Origin: Symsagittifera roscoffensis
Taxonomy: Eukaryota > Xenacoelomorpha > Acoela > Convolutidae
DNA: 64,000 nucleotides
NCBI RefSeq assembly: GCF_963678635.1
Contig: NC_087065.1
Location: 24,199,254-24,263,253, forward strand
Direction of reading: 5' to 3'
Below are positions 1 through 10,396 of the stretch, one piece after another. Position numbers and translations under genes: made by a program. Under the pieces are notes generated by a model. That model was given only the letters and a program-made list of their open reading frames with translations, searched no databases and had not been told where the DNA came from. How positions within the stretch are numbered: position 1 is the first letter of the stretch; the number at the start of each line of letters is the position of its first letter.

Positions 1-254
1 GAGTCTTTTAATCTATAAAGTTCTTGTAAATGACTTGTTTCTGATTCGGAGAATGCGTTTCTTTGTTTTGAAAATATTTTTCGTGTAATCTGTCTTTGTT
101 TGCTTAAAATTTTTCGTTTGATTGTTTGTCGCTTGGTTCTAATATAACCTGTTGACTGCCTGTGTGGAGTAATTATGAGATCATATTTCTCGTTGTTTAT
201 TTCACAGTTGTGTAATATGATTGTTTGATGATTTCCTAAATTGTCTAGTGACAT
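1..254 (-). CDS. ORF1 of RV-0, 5' fragment
   Basis: This is the N-terminal part of the pre-gag ORF1 product, open from the ATG at 252-254 to the window edge. The Met is the one conserved in the three ORF1 copies (MS-x2-NLGN); upstream codons are open in some copies but have no ATG. The visible part includes a strongly basic Lys/Arg/Gln stretch followed by a Ser/Glu-rich segment. The function is unknown. It matches ORF1 at 5853-6308 almost residue for residue, as expected of a recent duplicate. Confidence 0.6.
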   Translation of the reverse strand, partial: MSLDNLGNHQTIILHNCEINNEKYDLIITPHRQSTGYIRTKRQTIKRKILSKQRQITRKIFSKQRNAFSESETSHLQELYRLKD

Positions 255-1261
255 AAGGTTTAGGATGACAAAAGCAATATTTGGATTAGTGATTTTTGAT
301 GCTTAAACTATTAGTTCTTACAATTTTTCCGGGTTAGCCTAACTTGGGTCTTGTTGTTCAGGGTTGGAGAGAAAAGCATCTATCGATTCAGAAGAATGAT
401 TGTTACTTTCTCGTGGCTAGCCTAAGTTAAGGTGTTAACTTACTTAATCTTACTTAGGGGTAAGGATTGTGTTCAAGGGATGGAGATAAGTAAATTGATC
501 CACAAGGTTTAGGTATAATTAGAACACAAGTAGTTCGTTAGATACCATTTTAAACTTACTAAGTTTAAGTATTATCCTGGGTGAGGTACGAGGGGGGATA
601 AAGTGAAGGATGAATAACCGGAGTTCTTCACTGTTTATCCTTCTTTAGAATGGTTAGTGTGATTGAAAAATTTCTGTTAGTTCTGCGTCGTAGAAAGGGT
701 TGGATAGTGAATCGACGTTTGAGGTCGTTAGACACTATGCTAACTGTGTGGGGGAGAACAAAATTGTTCTATTTGATCCAAGGATAAGCCTTTATGATCA
801 AGATATAAATTAATGATATAAAACTTAATTGGGATAAAAATGAAATGGAGATCCAAGGAAAACCTTGGTGATCTGTTTAGTTAAAAAGTTTTAATTTAGG
901 TAAAAGTAAAAATTAGAAATGGCCTTTTTAAAGTAATTGAATGTTTAACTTATAGAACGGTTTAGTTTTTGATGATGTTAGTGGTTTTATGGTTTGCTTG
1001 TTATGTTTAGATGAAGCTGAGATGAAGAAATGATTTGTATATTACTAACAATTTGTGTATTTACTTAACTAATTTTTATTTTTTATTTCAAAAAACATTT
1101 TTTGTAGATATCTTTTTCAAATTTTACTGCAGATTAAAGGAAACGACTAGTGATGTTTTTATCAGTCGTTACTGTACAATAATAAGATTAGCGCCTGTAA
1201 TTATTAATGAAGATTTTTCTTCAAAGATACTATGTCTGCAAATGAAAAACTAAATTCATTG

Positions 1262-1462
1262 CTAATAAAACTTTAAATATAAAATTTGTGTTGGCTTTTG
1301 CCGTACGACCATGAAACTTATGGGTAAGTTCCGTTGTAGTCGCATATCGTCCCTTGTCCGAGATTTTCTTCTAATACCGGGGAGTTCTCGTATTGTTAGG
1401 AATAATAGCTCTGATCTATTGAGTCGTAGAGACATTTCAATTAAATTATTGTCGTGTAACAT
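1262..1462 (-). CDS. leader small ORF (66 codons), RV-0
   Basis: This small ORF lies about 80 nt downstream of the primer-binding site, upstream of ORF1. The product starts MLHDNNLIEMSLRLNRS and is rich in Arg, with no recognisable domain. The same ORF is present in RV-1 (7317-7517) and, with many third-position changes, in RV-3 (37653-37886). That pattern suggests it is translated. It could be an upstream ORF, a short leader exon joined by splicing to a downstream gene, or conserved only because the RNA is structured. No stop interrupts it in any of the three copies. Confidence 0.45.
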   Translation of the reverse strand: MLHDNNLIEMSLRLNRSELLFLTIRELPGIRRKSRTRDDMRLQRNLPISFMVVRQKPTQILYLKFY

Positions 1463-1679
1463 TTTTGTGAATGTTTGTCTAATTTAAATCTATTTTTAAT
1501 AGTTCTAAGTTATTTTAATCCTTAAGGTCTTATTCGAAACTTATGGTCGCACCAGATGAGTTGGGATGGACTTCTAACTCATAGAGTAATTTCAGATAAG
1601 GTACACAGTCTGCTCGTCACGCTATCTTATTTTCGGCCGGATAGATTCGTGCAACTTCTTAGTCTAATACCGATCTTAA

Positions 1680-2448
1680 CTGGTGAACTTGTTTAATTGG
1701 AAATTCATAAATATAACCTGAGAGTGGTTTGAGATGTTTTTTTTCTTTATTATAGATAGGGTAAAATTTTGAAAAGAATGGTGGTTGTTTGTTCAATCTT
1801 TGGAAGAATGTTAAAGCGGTGTTTTGCGTTTTTGTATATTAATCTTTTACAATAATAGTACTATCTAATATATTAGTAGTTGGTATGTATTTTGTGCTGA
1901 ATGGAATTTCAATAATATTGTGTTTTATATCTATTGTATGGAAAATTTGTTAAAATGGTTTATTGAGAAGTTTATTTTGTTCCATTGTTTTAGTGGGGAC
2001 AAGGAAAAGTTGAATTTGTTAAGGTTGACCCTTGTGCTGTTGCTAGTCTACTGGTTGTTTTTACAGGTGTTAGTTTCGGGTGTAGGGTTTTGATTTCATT
2101 CCAAGTTGGAATATTTATGATATTTGATTCTGCTCCAGAGTCTATTAAAAAATCAGTTTCAAGGTCTGGTGGTTGAAATTCTTTACTTTTTGCACTTTCT
2201 AAAGGAAAGGGGATTGTCCAAATTTTTTCTTTTGGTGGTTCTTTTTGTATATTTTGGTAAATGTGATTTGTACTAGAACATGTTGTTTGTTCTTTTCCAG
2301 ATTGTTGCGGTGTTGTTACTTCCTTTACTTTTTGTTCTATTGGTATGTTATTACTTCTAGGTCTAGTGTGATAATCTAAAAGTAATTCCAAGTGATTTTC
2401 GTAAATTCGTGAATGAAAAGGTTGTAACAGTTTCATAATCATTTTCAA
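1680..2448 (-). pseudogene. pol protease region (truncated), RV-1
   Basis: This is a retroviral-type aspartic protease region. The active-site motif DFLIDSGAESN (DSG type) is seen in the open segment 1990-2448, preceded by a conserved linker EKIWTIPFPLES. The segment 1680-1989 corresponds to the protease C-terminus and the protease-RT linker of RV-3 (about 43140-43420) but is out of frame. The gene then stops abruptly at the junction with RV-0, so no RT follows. In RV-3 the equivalent protein matches closely along this region. The enzyme would have processed Gag and Gag-Pol; this copy cannot be functional. Confidence 0.75.
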
Positions 2449-5400
2449 CTTTTATCATTTTGACCAAAAGTGTGTTTTCTATATCACTTTCACTGTCTGT
2501 GAATTCACAATTATTGTGATTTATTTGTAACTCTATTTAAGTAGTTTGTGTTATTGTGATTTAAGTAGTTTTTGCGTTATCAATACCAGGGGGGTCTGAA
2601 CTTGTTGCATCAGTTGTTTGTACATGATTTTTTCGTCTCTGATGTTTTGGTGTATTACTTCTATATTTGTTTTGAGAGTCTGGATAACGTGTGTCATTCC
2701 TATATGGTGATTGAGAGTAATTTCTTTGTTTATTGTTATAGTTTTGATTCCTATGTTGTGAATTTTTTCGTGATCTATTTTGATAATTGTTTTAATTAAA
2801 TCTTTGGTGATTTGATTGATTATTTGAATAATCTCGTGATCGATTGTTATATTGTTGATTGCGATTATTTGAATAACTTCTGCTCCTATTGTTGGAATAA
2901 TTTCTATGTCGATTGTATGATGAGTTTCTTGATCTATCATTTGAATAGTGTCTATTCCTAGGATGTGAATGGGAACTGGTATCAAACGAATAATTCTGTC
3001 TGTTCGTGTTTGATCGTGAATAATCATTTCGATAATGGGTATTTCTACTGTGTGATCGACTATATCCATTTTGTGAGGGACTTCGTGAATTTCTTTTATC
3101 TGGTGATCTACCTCTGTATTTAGAGTTATAAGAAGATAGATATTTGAATGATTTGAGCTATTTGGCAGTGGTTTTCCAGAGCTATTGTTACTATGAATGT
3201 TTTTGATTGGTAAATTTTGCTCTTTTTTCATATATTGATAGAATGATTTATTTGGTTCTTTGTACTTTTGTGGTTTATTTTGATTGTCTTGCTGTTTTTG
3301 TCTGCATTCAGCAATGCTGTGTCCGTATCTTTGGCAATAGTTGCACCATTTTTAAATGATGGTTTACCTTTAAATTTTGGGTTTTTCTCATATATATTCA
3401 GAATTTCAGTGATTTTTTTGAATAAATTTGTATCTGAATTTTGTATAATATTTATTTGTTTTGTTGTTGTTTGAACATTATTACGTACTGTTATTTGAGA
3501 TTTTCTGTTTCTTCTAGTTTCATAGTGATCTCTGCTTGTTCTAGTTTATCTACTAGTATTCTGAAATCTAGATCTGGTTCTCGAATTGAGGAAGGGTGTG
3601 ATGCTCTCTTTTTAATTGCTATTTTTCGTAATTGAGGTGTTAGAGTCATCATTAGACTTTCTGTCATTTTTGTGTTTTTATAATCATGAGTAGTTAGTGA
3701 GTATGCTTTTCGGACTAGTGTTTCGATCCTTACTGCTAGTTGTTCGATCGTTTCATTTGGTAGACTACGAATTTTATTGCATAAAACTCTTTGATGTTGT
3801 TTGTTCCTTTCTGAATCATACATTTTTGAAAAATCTTGTGTGAATCTTTTCCAATCTGATTTTATTTCTATAGGTAAAACTGACAACCATTATTGAGCTG
3901 CGCCATCAAGTGTGGTTTGTATTAACGCTGTGCGTCTATGTATCAAATTTTGGTGAAATGGCGTATTTATGGGTCAGGTCCTATGTTCAAAATTGAGTTT
4001 GCTGTGACTGCATTTAAATAATCTTCTACAGAATATTCAGGATCTGTGCCGGTGAATACCATCAATGGTTTGTTTGATTGTATTGATGATCCACCCATGA
4101 GGTATGGATTCATAGTCATCTGTAGTGATTCTGCGGCATTTGCATTTGTGAAAAATTTGTAACTTGACTTTTTGTAATTTCGTGTTTTTGTAAATAATAG
4201 GGTAATGGGATTTCATTTTGCATTTATGTTGGTTGATACTAAACTGTGTTAACTGGGTTTGTATTTGTATTGGTTGATATGATTGTGTATAGGTTGGGTT
4301 TTGCGTTTGCAATGGTTGGTGATTTTGTGTATTAGCTAGGTTTTGTGAGTAAAAATTTGTATTTTGGGATGCTTGACTTGGTCGAGGTGGTTTCACACGG
4401 TATTCTTGTGTATATGGTGCAAAAATCTCTGGTTGAGAATAGTCATCTTCATCTGATGATAAATAATTAGATGTATAGTAAGGTGTTTTGCGTTTACCTT
4501 GGTTTTGTTCATTCTTTTTACTCTGATGAAAAAATGGATAATTTTCACTTTGTTCTTGTGAAATGCGTGGATAGCGATGAGAATTTACCAAAATTGTTGC
4601 TGGTTGTCGAATATTTTGTCTCTGTGAAAAAAAATGATTTTGGGTTTTTGGGCGAAAAGATTCAGATGATTGTGGTCTATTTACATAGTTGTAATTGTGT
4701 TCTGCAAAGTTATTTCTAGTGAATGTTCTTTGTTTTTGTATTGGTTTTATCATAGTTCTAAATGGTTGATAGCTCACATGTGGGTATCTTGGTTCGATGG
4801 TGGGTTTAACTGTAGATTGTAATGTTACCTGTGATAAGGTTGGATTTTTTGGTCTTGGAGTTGTAAGATTTGGATGTAGTGGTGAGATACTTTGTTGTGT
4901 TGTTGTTACTACTGTTGTAACTACTTCTTCATTTGCGAAATGTGATGATGTTTGAATATCATGTTGTATGAGGTTCCTAGTTCCATTTAGATTTTCTTGT
5001 TGTATGACAGTTGAATTTAAACTATTATTTCCTGTTCTATCGGAAAGAAATGAATTATAGTTTAAAGGTGTTGCATCAGTTGTGAGTGGATATACCTTAA
5101 CATAATCTTTGTTTATGGAAATTGTGCCAATTGCTTGACTTGAAATACCTGTTGTTATGTTAATGAATATTGGATGGGACCATTCAGAGCCCCAAACATA
5201 ATCTGATTCTTCTGCCAATACTGTATCATCTGTTGAATTTTGGGGGTCTGAAATTCTTTCTTGCTTGTGAAATTAAATCAAGATTATGTGTGAAATAATC
5301 TATGATAAACCATGCTAAGATTTTTTGTAAATTCATAAATTTTCACAGATTGTATTTAATTATTCGGAAAATATCGTGATTTCATGTCTTACAGTTGTAT

Positions 5401-5866
5401 GGTTTGATGTTTGAACTGGTGAAGTTCCTTGGGATTCTGGTTTTTCTAATATAGATAAACAGCTATAAATAATTCGAAATACTTCATTAGTAAATAATGA
5501 ATTTGCTCTTTGTGAATTTTGGTGTTGTATAGTTTTTATGTATTCTGTGAGTACTTTTGAGAATTCTATACCTATGTCGTCCGTTTGAAGTAGATACCTA
5601 CCATGAAATTTACTTGGGGTCTGTATTTCTATGTTATAGATTCCGTCCTGTTGTGTTAGGTTACATATTCTTTTGAGATAGTGGTCGACAATTTGTTTTT
5701 TGATTTTTACTTCTGGAAATTCTGCTGTGCATGGACTAACTCCTTTTTCAATTAAATTTGCCAATAAGTTTTGACAAAATTTTGTTTGTCCTCTATCATC
5801 AGTGAGGGAAGTGATTATAAATGGGAGGATGGAGTTTTCATCTTCACTTTCTTCATTTTGACTCAT
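2449..5866 (-). pseudogene. gag, RV-1 (stops and frameshifts)
   Basis: This is the structural Gag polyprotein of the RV family. The ATG at 5864-5866 overlaps the end of ORF1 by 14 nt. The N-terminal domain is open from 5866 to 5360. An in-frame TAA at 5360-5362, aligned with a sense codon in RV-3, and a small deletion separate it from the Gln/Asn/Pro/Thr-rich middle (5218-4037). A Retrotrans_gag-like helical core follows (3886-3491), then a CCHC zinc knuckle near 3300-3345 (CNYCQRYGH-x4-C), then an Asn/Arg/Ser-rich tail (about 3230-2550). The knuckle is reached only after a 1-nt shift. RV-3 is broken at different codons, so the ancestral frame was continuous. Confidence 0.75.
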
Positions 5867-6308
5867 TTTTGTGCTTTATAACTGTCAATTTGTAATTTTC
5901 AATGTGTTTTAGTGGTTGATTCCAATTGTATAGTCGTACTGGTTCAGTCTTATATGTGTTTTTTATTCTGCGTTTCCCTCGTATTGATGAATGTGATGTA
6001 GTTTCTGAGTCAGAAAAATATAAGGTATCATTAACTTGGTAATTCTTATTTATTGAGTCTTTTAATCTATAAAGTTCTTGTAAATGACTTGTTTCTGATT
6101 CGGAGAATGCGTTTCTTTGTTTTGAAAATATTTTTCGTGTAATCTGTCTTTGTTTGCTTAAAATTTTTTGTTTGATTGTTTGTCGCTGGGTTCTAATATA
6201 ACCTGTTGACTGCCTGTGTGGAGTAATTATGAGATCATATTTCTCGTTGTTTATTTCACAGTTGTGTAATTGGATTGTTTGTTTATTTCCTAAATTGTCT
6301 AGTGACAT
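5853..6308 (-). CDS. ORF1, pre-gag basic protein, RV-1
   Basis: This is an uninterrupted frame of 151 codons in RV-1, the best-preserved ORF1 in the window. I place the start at the Met at 6306-6308 because it is shared by RV-0 and RV-3; the frame is open for 15 more codons upstream but without an ATG. The protein has an N-terminal third with no known motif. A very basic segment (about residues 38-62, Lys/Arg/Gln/Thr) could act as a nuclear localisation or RNA-binding region, and an acidic Ser-rich patch (FSDSETTS) and a GKRR motif follow. The stop overlaps the gag ATG, suggesting coupled translation. No family is recognised and the function is unknown. Confidence 0.6.
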   Translation of the reverse strand: MSLDNLGNKQTIQLHNCEINNEKYDLIITPHRQSTGYIRTQRQTIKQKILSKQRQITRKIFSKQRNAFSESETSHLQELYRLKDSINKNYQVNDTLYFSDSETTSHSSIRGKRRIKNTYKTEPVRLYNWNQPLKHIENYKLTVIKHKNESK

Positions 6309-7316
6309 AAGGTTTAGGATGACGAATGCAATATTTGGATTAGTGATTTTCAATACTTAAACTATTAGTTCTTACAATTTTTCCGGGTTAGCCTAACTTG
6401 GGTCTTGTTGTTCAGGGTTGGCGAGAAAAGCATCTATCGATTCAGAAGAATGATTGTTACTTTCTCGTGGCTAGCCTAAGTTAAGGTGTTAATTTACTTA
6501 ATCTTAATTAGGGGTAATAATTGTGTTCAAGGGATGGAGATAAGTAAATCGATCCACAAGGTTTAGGTATAATTAGAACACAAGTAGTTCGTTAGATACC
6601 ATTTTAAACTTACTAAGTTTAAGTATTATCCTGGGTGAGGTACGAGGGGAGATAAAGTGAAGGATGAATAACCGGAGTTCTTCACTGTTTATCCTTATTT
6701 AGAATGGTTAGTGTGATTGAAAAAATTCTGTTAGTCCTGCGTCGTAGAAAGGGTTGGATAATGAATCGACGTTTGAGGTCGTTAGACACTATGCTAACTG
6801 TGTGGGGGAGAACAAGTTTGTTCTATTTGATCCAAGGATAAGCCTTTATGATCAAGATATAAATTAATGATATAAAATTTAGTTGGGATAAAAATGAAAT
6901 AGAGATCCAAGGATAGCCTTGGTGATCTGTTTAGTTTAAAAGTTTTAATTTAGGTGAAAGTAAAAAATTAGAGTAGGCCTTTTTAAAGTAATTGAATGTT
7001 TAACTGATAGAAAGGTTTAGTTTTTGATGATGTTAGTGGTTTTATGCTTTGCTTGTTATGTTTAGATGAAGCTGAGATGAAGAAATGATTTGTATATTAC
7101 TAACAATTTGTGTATTTACTTAACTAATTTTTATTTTTTATTTCAAAAAACATTTTTTGTAGATATCTTTTTCAAATTTTACTGCAGATTAAAGGAAACG
7201 ACTAGTGATGTTTTTATCAGTCGTTACTGTACAATAATAAGGTTAGCGCCTGTAATTATTGATGAAGATTTTTCTTCAATGATACTATGTCTGCAAATGA
7301 AAATCTAAATTCATTG

Positions 7317-7517
7317 CTAATAAAACTTTAAATATAAAATTTGTGTTGGCTTTTGCCGTACGACCATGAAACTTATGGGTAAGTTCCGTTGTAGTCGTAT
7401 ATCGTCCCTTGTCCGAGATTTTCTTCTAATACCGGGGAGTTCTCGTATTGTTAGGAATAATGGCTCTGATCTATTGAGTCGTAGAGACATTTCAATTAAA
7501 TTATTATCGTGTAACAT
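7317..7517 (-). CDS. leader small ORF (66 codons), RV-1
   Basis: Same position and length as the RV-0 small ORF, with two residue differences. It is located between the primer-binding site and ORF1. Comparison with RV-3 shows many silent differences while the first 58 or so residues stay similar; after that the RV-3 frame extends further. No transmembrane segment or domain is visible. It may be a translated upstream ORF or a leader exon. Confidence 0.45.
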   Translation of the reverse strand: MLHDNNLIEMSLRLNRSEPLFLTIRELPGIRRKSRTRDDIRLQRNLPISFMVVRQKPTQILYLKFY

Positions 7518-7595
7518 TTTTGTGAATGTTTGTCTAAGCTTAATCTATTTTTAGTTAGTTCTAAGTTATTTTATTCCTTAAGGTCTTATTCAAAA

Positions 7596-7610
7596 CTTAT
7601 GGTCGCACCA
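7596..7610 (-). promoter_or_regulatory. primer-binding site, RV-1
   Basis: Minus strand TGGTGCGACCATAAG starts two bases inside the LTR. The same sequence sits at the same distance from the LTR in RV-0 (1540-1554) and RV-3 (37568-37582). A start with TGG fits the CCA 3' end of a tRNA. The tRNA itself is not identified. Confidence 0.75.
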
Positions 7611-7612
7611 GA

Positions 7613-7989
7613 TGAGTTGGGATGGACTTCTAACTCATAGAGTAATTTCAGATAAGGTACACCGTCTGCTCGTCACGCTATCTTATTTTCGGCCGGATAG
7701 ATTCGTGCAACTTCTTAGTCTAATACCGATCTTAATCTTACTCTTATATCTCTTAGTCTCAATAGATCTAGAGTTTACTGGTTTGTTACGAGTTGGTCTC
7801 TTGGAAAAGGCAACTAAGCTATAAGTTAATTTCAGATTGCTCTGGTGCTGAAATTATAAGTAGTTTCAGCACTTACAAATAAATGGGTTGTTAGTTAGAT
7901 GGAGTATGATTGGTTAGTCTTCAATATTTTAAAGGGATAAAATATCTAATTTATAACCAATAATAATATATAGTTTGGATCAGGTTCTA
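7613..7989 (-). repeat. 5' LTR of RV-1 (377 bp)
   Basis: The ends correspond to the TGGAACC...CTCA ends of the RV-3 LTRs, with the outer end mutated to TAGAACC. It contains the conserved block around 7660-7725 (with CGGCCG) and an imperfect version of the 13-bp hairpin at 7845-7872 (two G-T pairs). The length of 377 bp agrees with RV-2 (376) and RV-4 (378) and differs from RV-3 (410), so RV-3 belongs to a separate LTR subfamily. Confidence 0.85.
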
Positions 7990-8925
7990 TTTTGCATACA
8001 TTTATTCTGTAGAACAAAATGTTTGTCATACAGTTTTTAACCAACTTGAAAGTTTATTTCTCCCAATTTGTGTGAATTATTGCTTGTTTTATTTATGGTA
8101 CAAGTCTCTTGTTATTAAAAAAAGTTTTTTCATATCGGGAAATTATATGATAAGTATTGTACATAAAGAAACAAGTTGCAGATATCAACTTAGAGTTTTT
8201 TCAAAATAATTTCAAATGAATTTGCTTGCCAATAATTTGTTTTGTTTTCCTTTTATCGATTGGAAACTAAATTATAAGCTTTTTTCCATACAAATTCCAA
8301 AACTGGGGAAATTTTTTGTGGGTTCTCTTGTTTAGTCGTAAGATCACGTCTATGCTTAAAGAGACTTTTTCTATAAAAAAGAAAGAAAAATTGGACCACT
8401 TTGTGTATAAAGTAATCCAATAAGAAGTTTTCTCATTTTTCTCGAAGTTGAGGCAAAAGGTTAAAAAACGTTTTGTGTAAAGCCAAATATAAATAATAAT
8501 TTTTTGATTTCAAATGGTTAAGTTAAACTTGAGCTGTCGTCAAAACAATCTTCACAATTGGTCCACAACTTTTCAGCTCTAAAATTTTTACATTTCTAGC
8601 TTTCTAGCCATATAAAAGTTACCTATACTATTATATCTTAATGCAAAATTGACTACCCTAGGGTTTAAAAAAAATTATAGATGCTGTTAATCTATGAGGC
8701 TATTGGCTCTCAATCTGGGCTGTTGTTTTTTTTTGAGAAAAATTTTGGTAATTGTGTTCTGGGACCAAGTAAAAAAATAATGCTTCTTAGTACTTCTTAG
8801 AAATTGTACTGCTTAATTAAGGCATCACCTGACTAGGCCTATCGGACTTTTTGATGTTTTTTTAATATCAGAAATGTGTAAATTGACAAATGTCCATTGA
8901 ACAATCTCTGTTATGAAAGCAATAT

Positions 8926-9050
8926 TCATTATTATTATGATTATTATCACTCTTATGATTATTGTTAATATTATCACTATTATGATTATTAATATTATGA
9001 TTAAAATTAGTATGATTATTATTACTATGATTATTATGATTATTAATGCT
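8926..9050. repeat. ATTATTATG-type microsatellite
   Basis: Imperfect repeats of ATTATTATG/ATTATTATC units. Frames through it give only Ile/Met/Asn/His homopolymer-like peptides, so the ORFs here are not genes. Confidence 0.85.
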
Positions 9051-9504
9051 AACAAAAAAACCTTTCAGGAAAACAATTGTCATATTTTTTCTATTGCAAC
9101 TGCGTTGAAAAATTGCCAAAGTTTAACGCACTAAAAATTTTTAACGCAGCGTTTCCTATTTTTTCATATAATTACGTATAGAATTGTATAGCTAGATTTT
9201 TTTTTATAAAAGTGCAGGATTAGAAGGAATGAATCGAAAGAATTCTTGCAGTTGGAAATATACGACACGAAATTAAATGCTTACACAAAAGGTTTAATTT
9301 TAAAATGAAGAGATTAATATCTATTCCTTGTTTATCCGAAAAAATTTTCCGAAGTTTTTGCCCAATTCATTTCTCTTGATTGAAAACAAATTACTGAGCA
9401 ATGTATATCTTGAAAAAATTAACACGATTACAAGAATATGATGACGATCAAGGATAATTAACATGATGATTATCAAGTATAAATTCTACATATCTTTGAA
9501 TAAT

Positions 9505-9662
9505 TTGCAAGATCTTGCAAGATAAGGTTTGGCTAAAAGATATATCTCTGCAAGATATATCTCTATATAAGTTCACTAACCACGTCTTTTAAGATCTTGC
9601 AAGAGTTCTATTCGCTATAAGATCTTGCAAGAGTTCTATTCGATATAAGATCTTACAAGATA
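9505..9662. repeat. short repeats with palindromic GATCTTGCAAGATC core
   Basis: Copies of AAGATCTTGCAAGA occur at about 9509, 9591, 9619 and 9647 (the last degenerate). The last three are spaced 28 bp apart, with the spacer AGTTCTATTCG-x-TATA repeated. The core is self-complementary. Flanking AAGATATATCTC repeats add to a local fold-back region. Confidence 0.7.
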
Positions 9663-10315
9663 AACAATTTTCAAAAAAATCTCACAAAATCTTCCAAGGT
9701 TCATCAATTCAGATCTACTATTGTACACTTTTCATGTTCGGCCAAAATTGTAGAACTAATATTAAGAACTCTCATTATTCAATTTACATTTCAGTTTTTT
9801 CTCAAAAAAATCATTCAATGCTTTTTCTAGAAATCGTTTTTTGCAAAGTTAACACGGCTTAAGTCAAGTTAACAAGGTTTAGATTTGTTGTAGTACCATA
9901 TAATATTTCACCAGTTCATTTTTGTCTAAATATTTTCAGGAGCTGTAGCAATGTGATACGAGGATACAAGTTCTTGCAAAAAGGAAACAGAAGAATATCT
10001 CAAAGATGAATTACCTTACAAAACAATATGGTTCTAATATCAATATATCATATATCCTTATCTAATATCAATATTCAAATGAGATCCAAGAACTTTAGTA
10101 AACTTCATTTGATTGTGTAATAATAATCACGGTAGAACAAATTTAATTTCTATGAATTTTTTTTTGAATGAATACAAAATTGAATACCGCAAAATTGAAG
10201 AGCACGGTTTCTTAAAAAACATGCACACATGATCAGATATCACACTAAACTCTTTCCAATTATACCTCGAACTAGTGGGGTTTTGTTCCGATCACTTAAT
10301 GCGAATGGCCTTAAC

Positions 10316-10396
10316 ACAGGCACAAAAACACTCACACAAAAACATACACATATACACACAAACACATACAAAAACAAACACACACAAAAACAAAAA
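10316..10396. repeat. CA/A-rich low-complexity tract
   Basis: Short runs of ACACA, CAAAAACA and ACATACA over about 80 bp. A frame through it is Thr/His/Lys-rich and not believable as a protein. Confidence 0.7.

Larger units (their letters stand above)
1..1679 (-). mobile_element. RV-0: 5' part of a retrovirus-like LTR element
   Basis: This stretch is a near-identical direct repeat of 6055-7735 (a few percent difference by eye). Read on the minus strand it holds the inner part of an LTR (1557-1679), a primer-binding site (1540-1554), the leader with its small ORF, and the start of ORF1, which runs off the window edge. The similarity stops abruptly at 1679/1680, inside the LTR, where the sequence continues as protease-region pol sequence of the neighbouring copy RV-1. 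The outer roughly 250 bp of the LTR are therefore missing. The arrangement is head-to-tail with RV-1. Confidence 0.85.
1680..7989 (-). mobile_element. RV-1: truncated retrovirus-like LTR element
   Basis: On the minus strand, in order: 5' LTR (7613-7989), primer-binding site, leader with small ORF, ORF1, gag, and the protease part of pol. Pol is cut off at 1680, where the RV-0 copy begins. Protein and nucleotide matches to the complete element RV-3 (37156-55292) fix the order and orientation. RT, RNase H, integrase, env, ORF4, ORF5 and the 3' LTR are absent. The outer LTR edge reads TAGAACC instead of TGGAACC. Confidence 0.85.

Noticed and set aside
1035..1253. 72-codon + strand frame, also at 7090-7308
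   Set aside because: It is antisense in the RV leader; identity of the two copies comes from the tandem duplication, and the corresponding RV-3 leader does not keep it.
8825..9134. Overlapping Ile/Met/His/Asn-rich frames on both strands
   Set aside because: Produced by the ATT/ATG microsatellite.
9505..9662. Possible CRISPR-like array
   Set aside because: Spacers are themselves repeated, units are palindromic and few, and the DNA is clearly eukaryotic.
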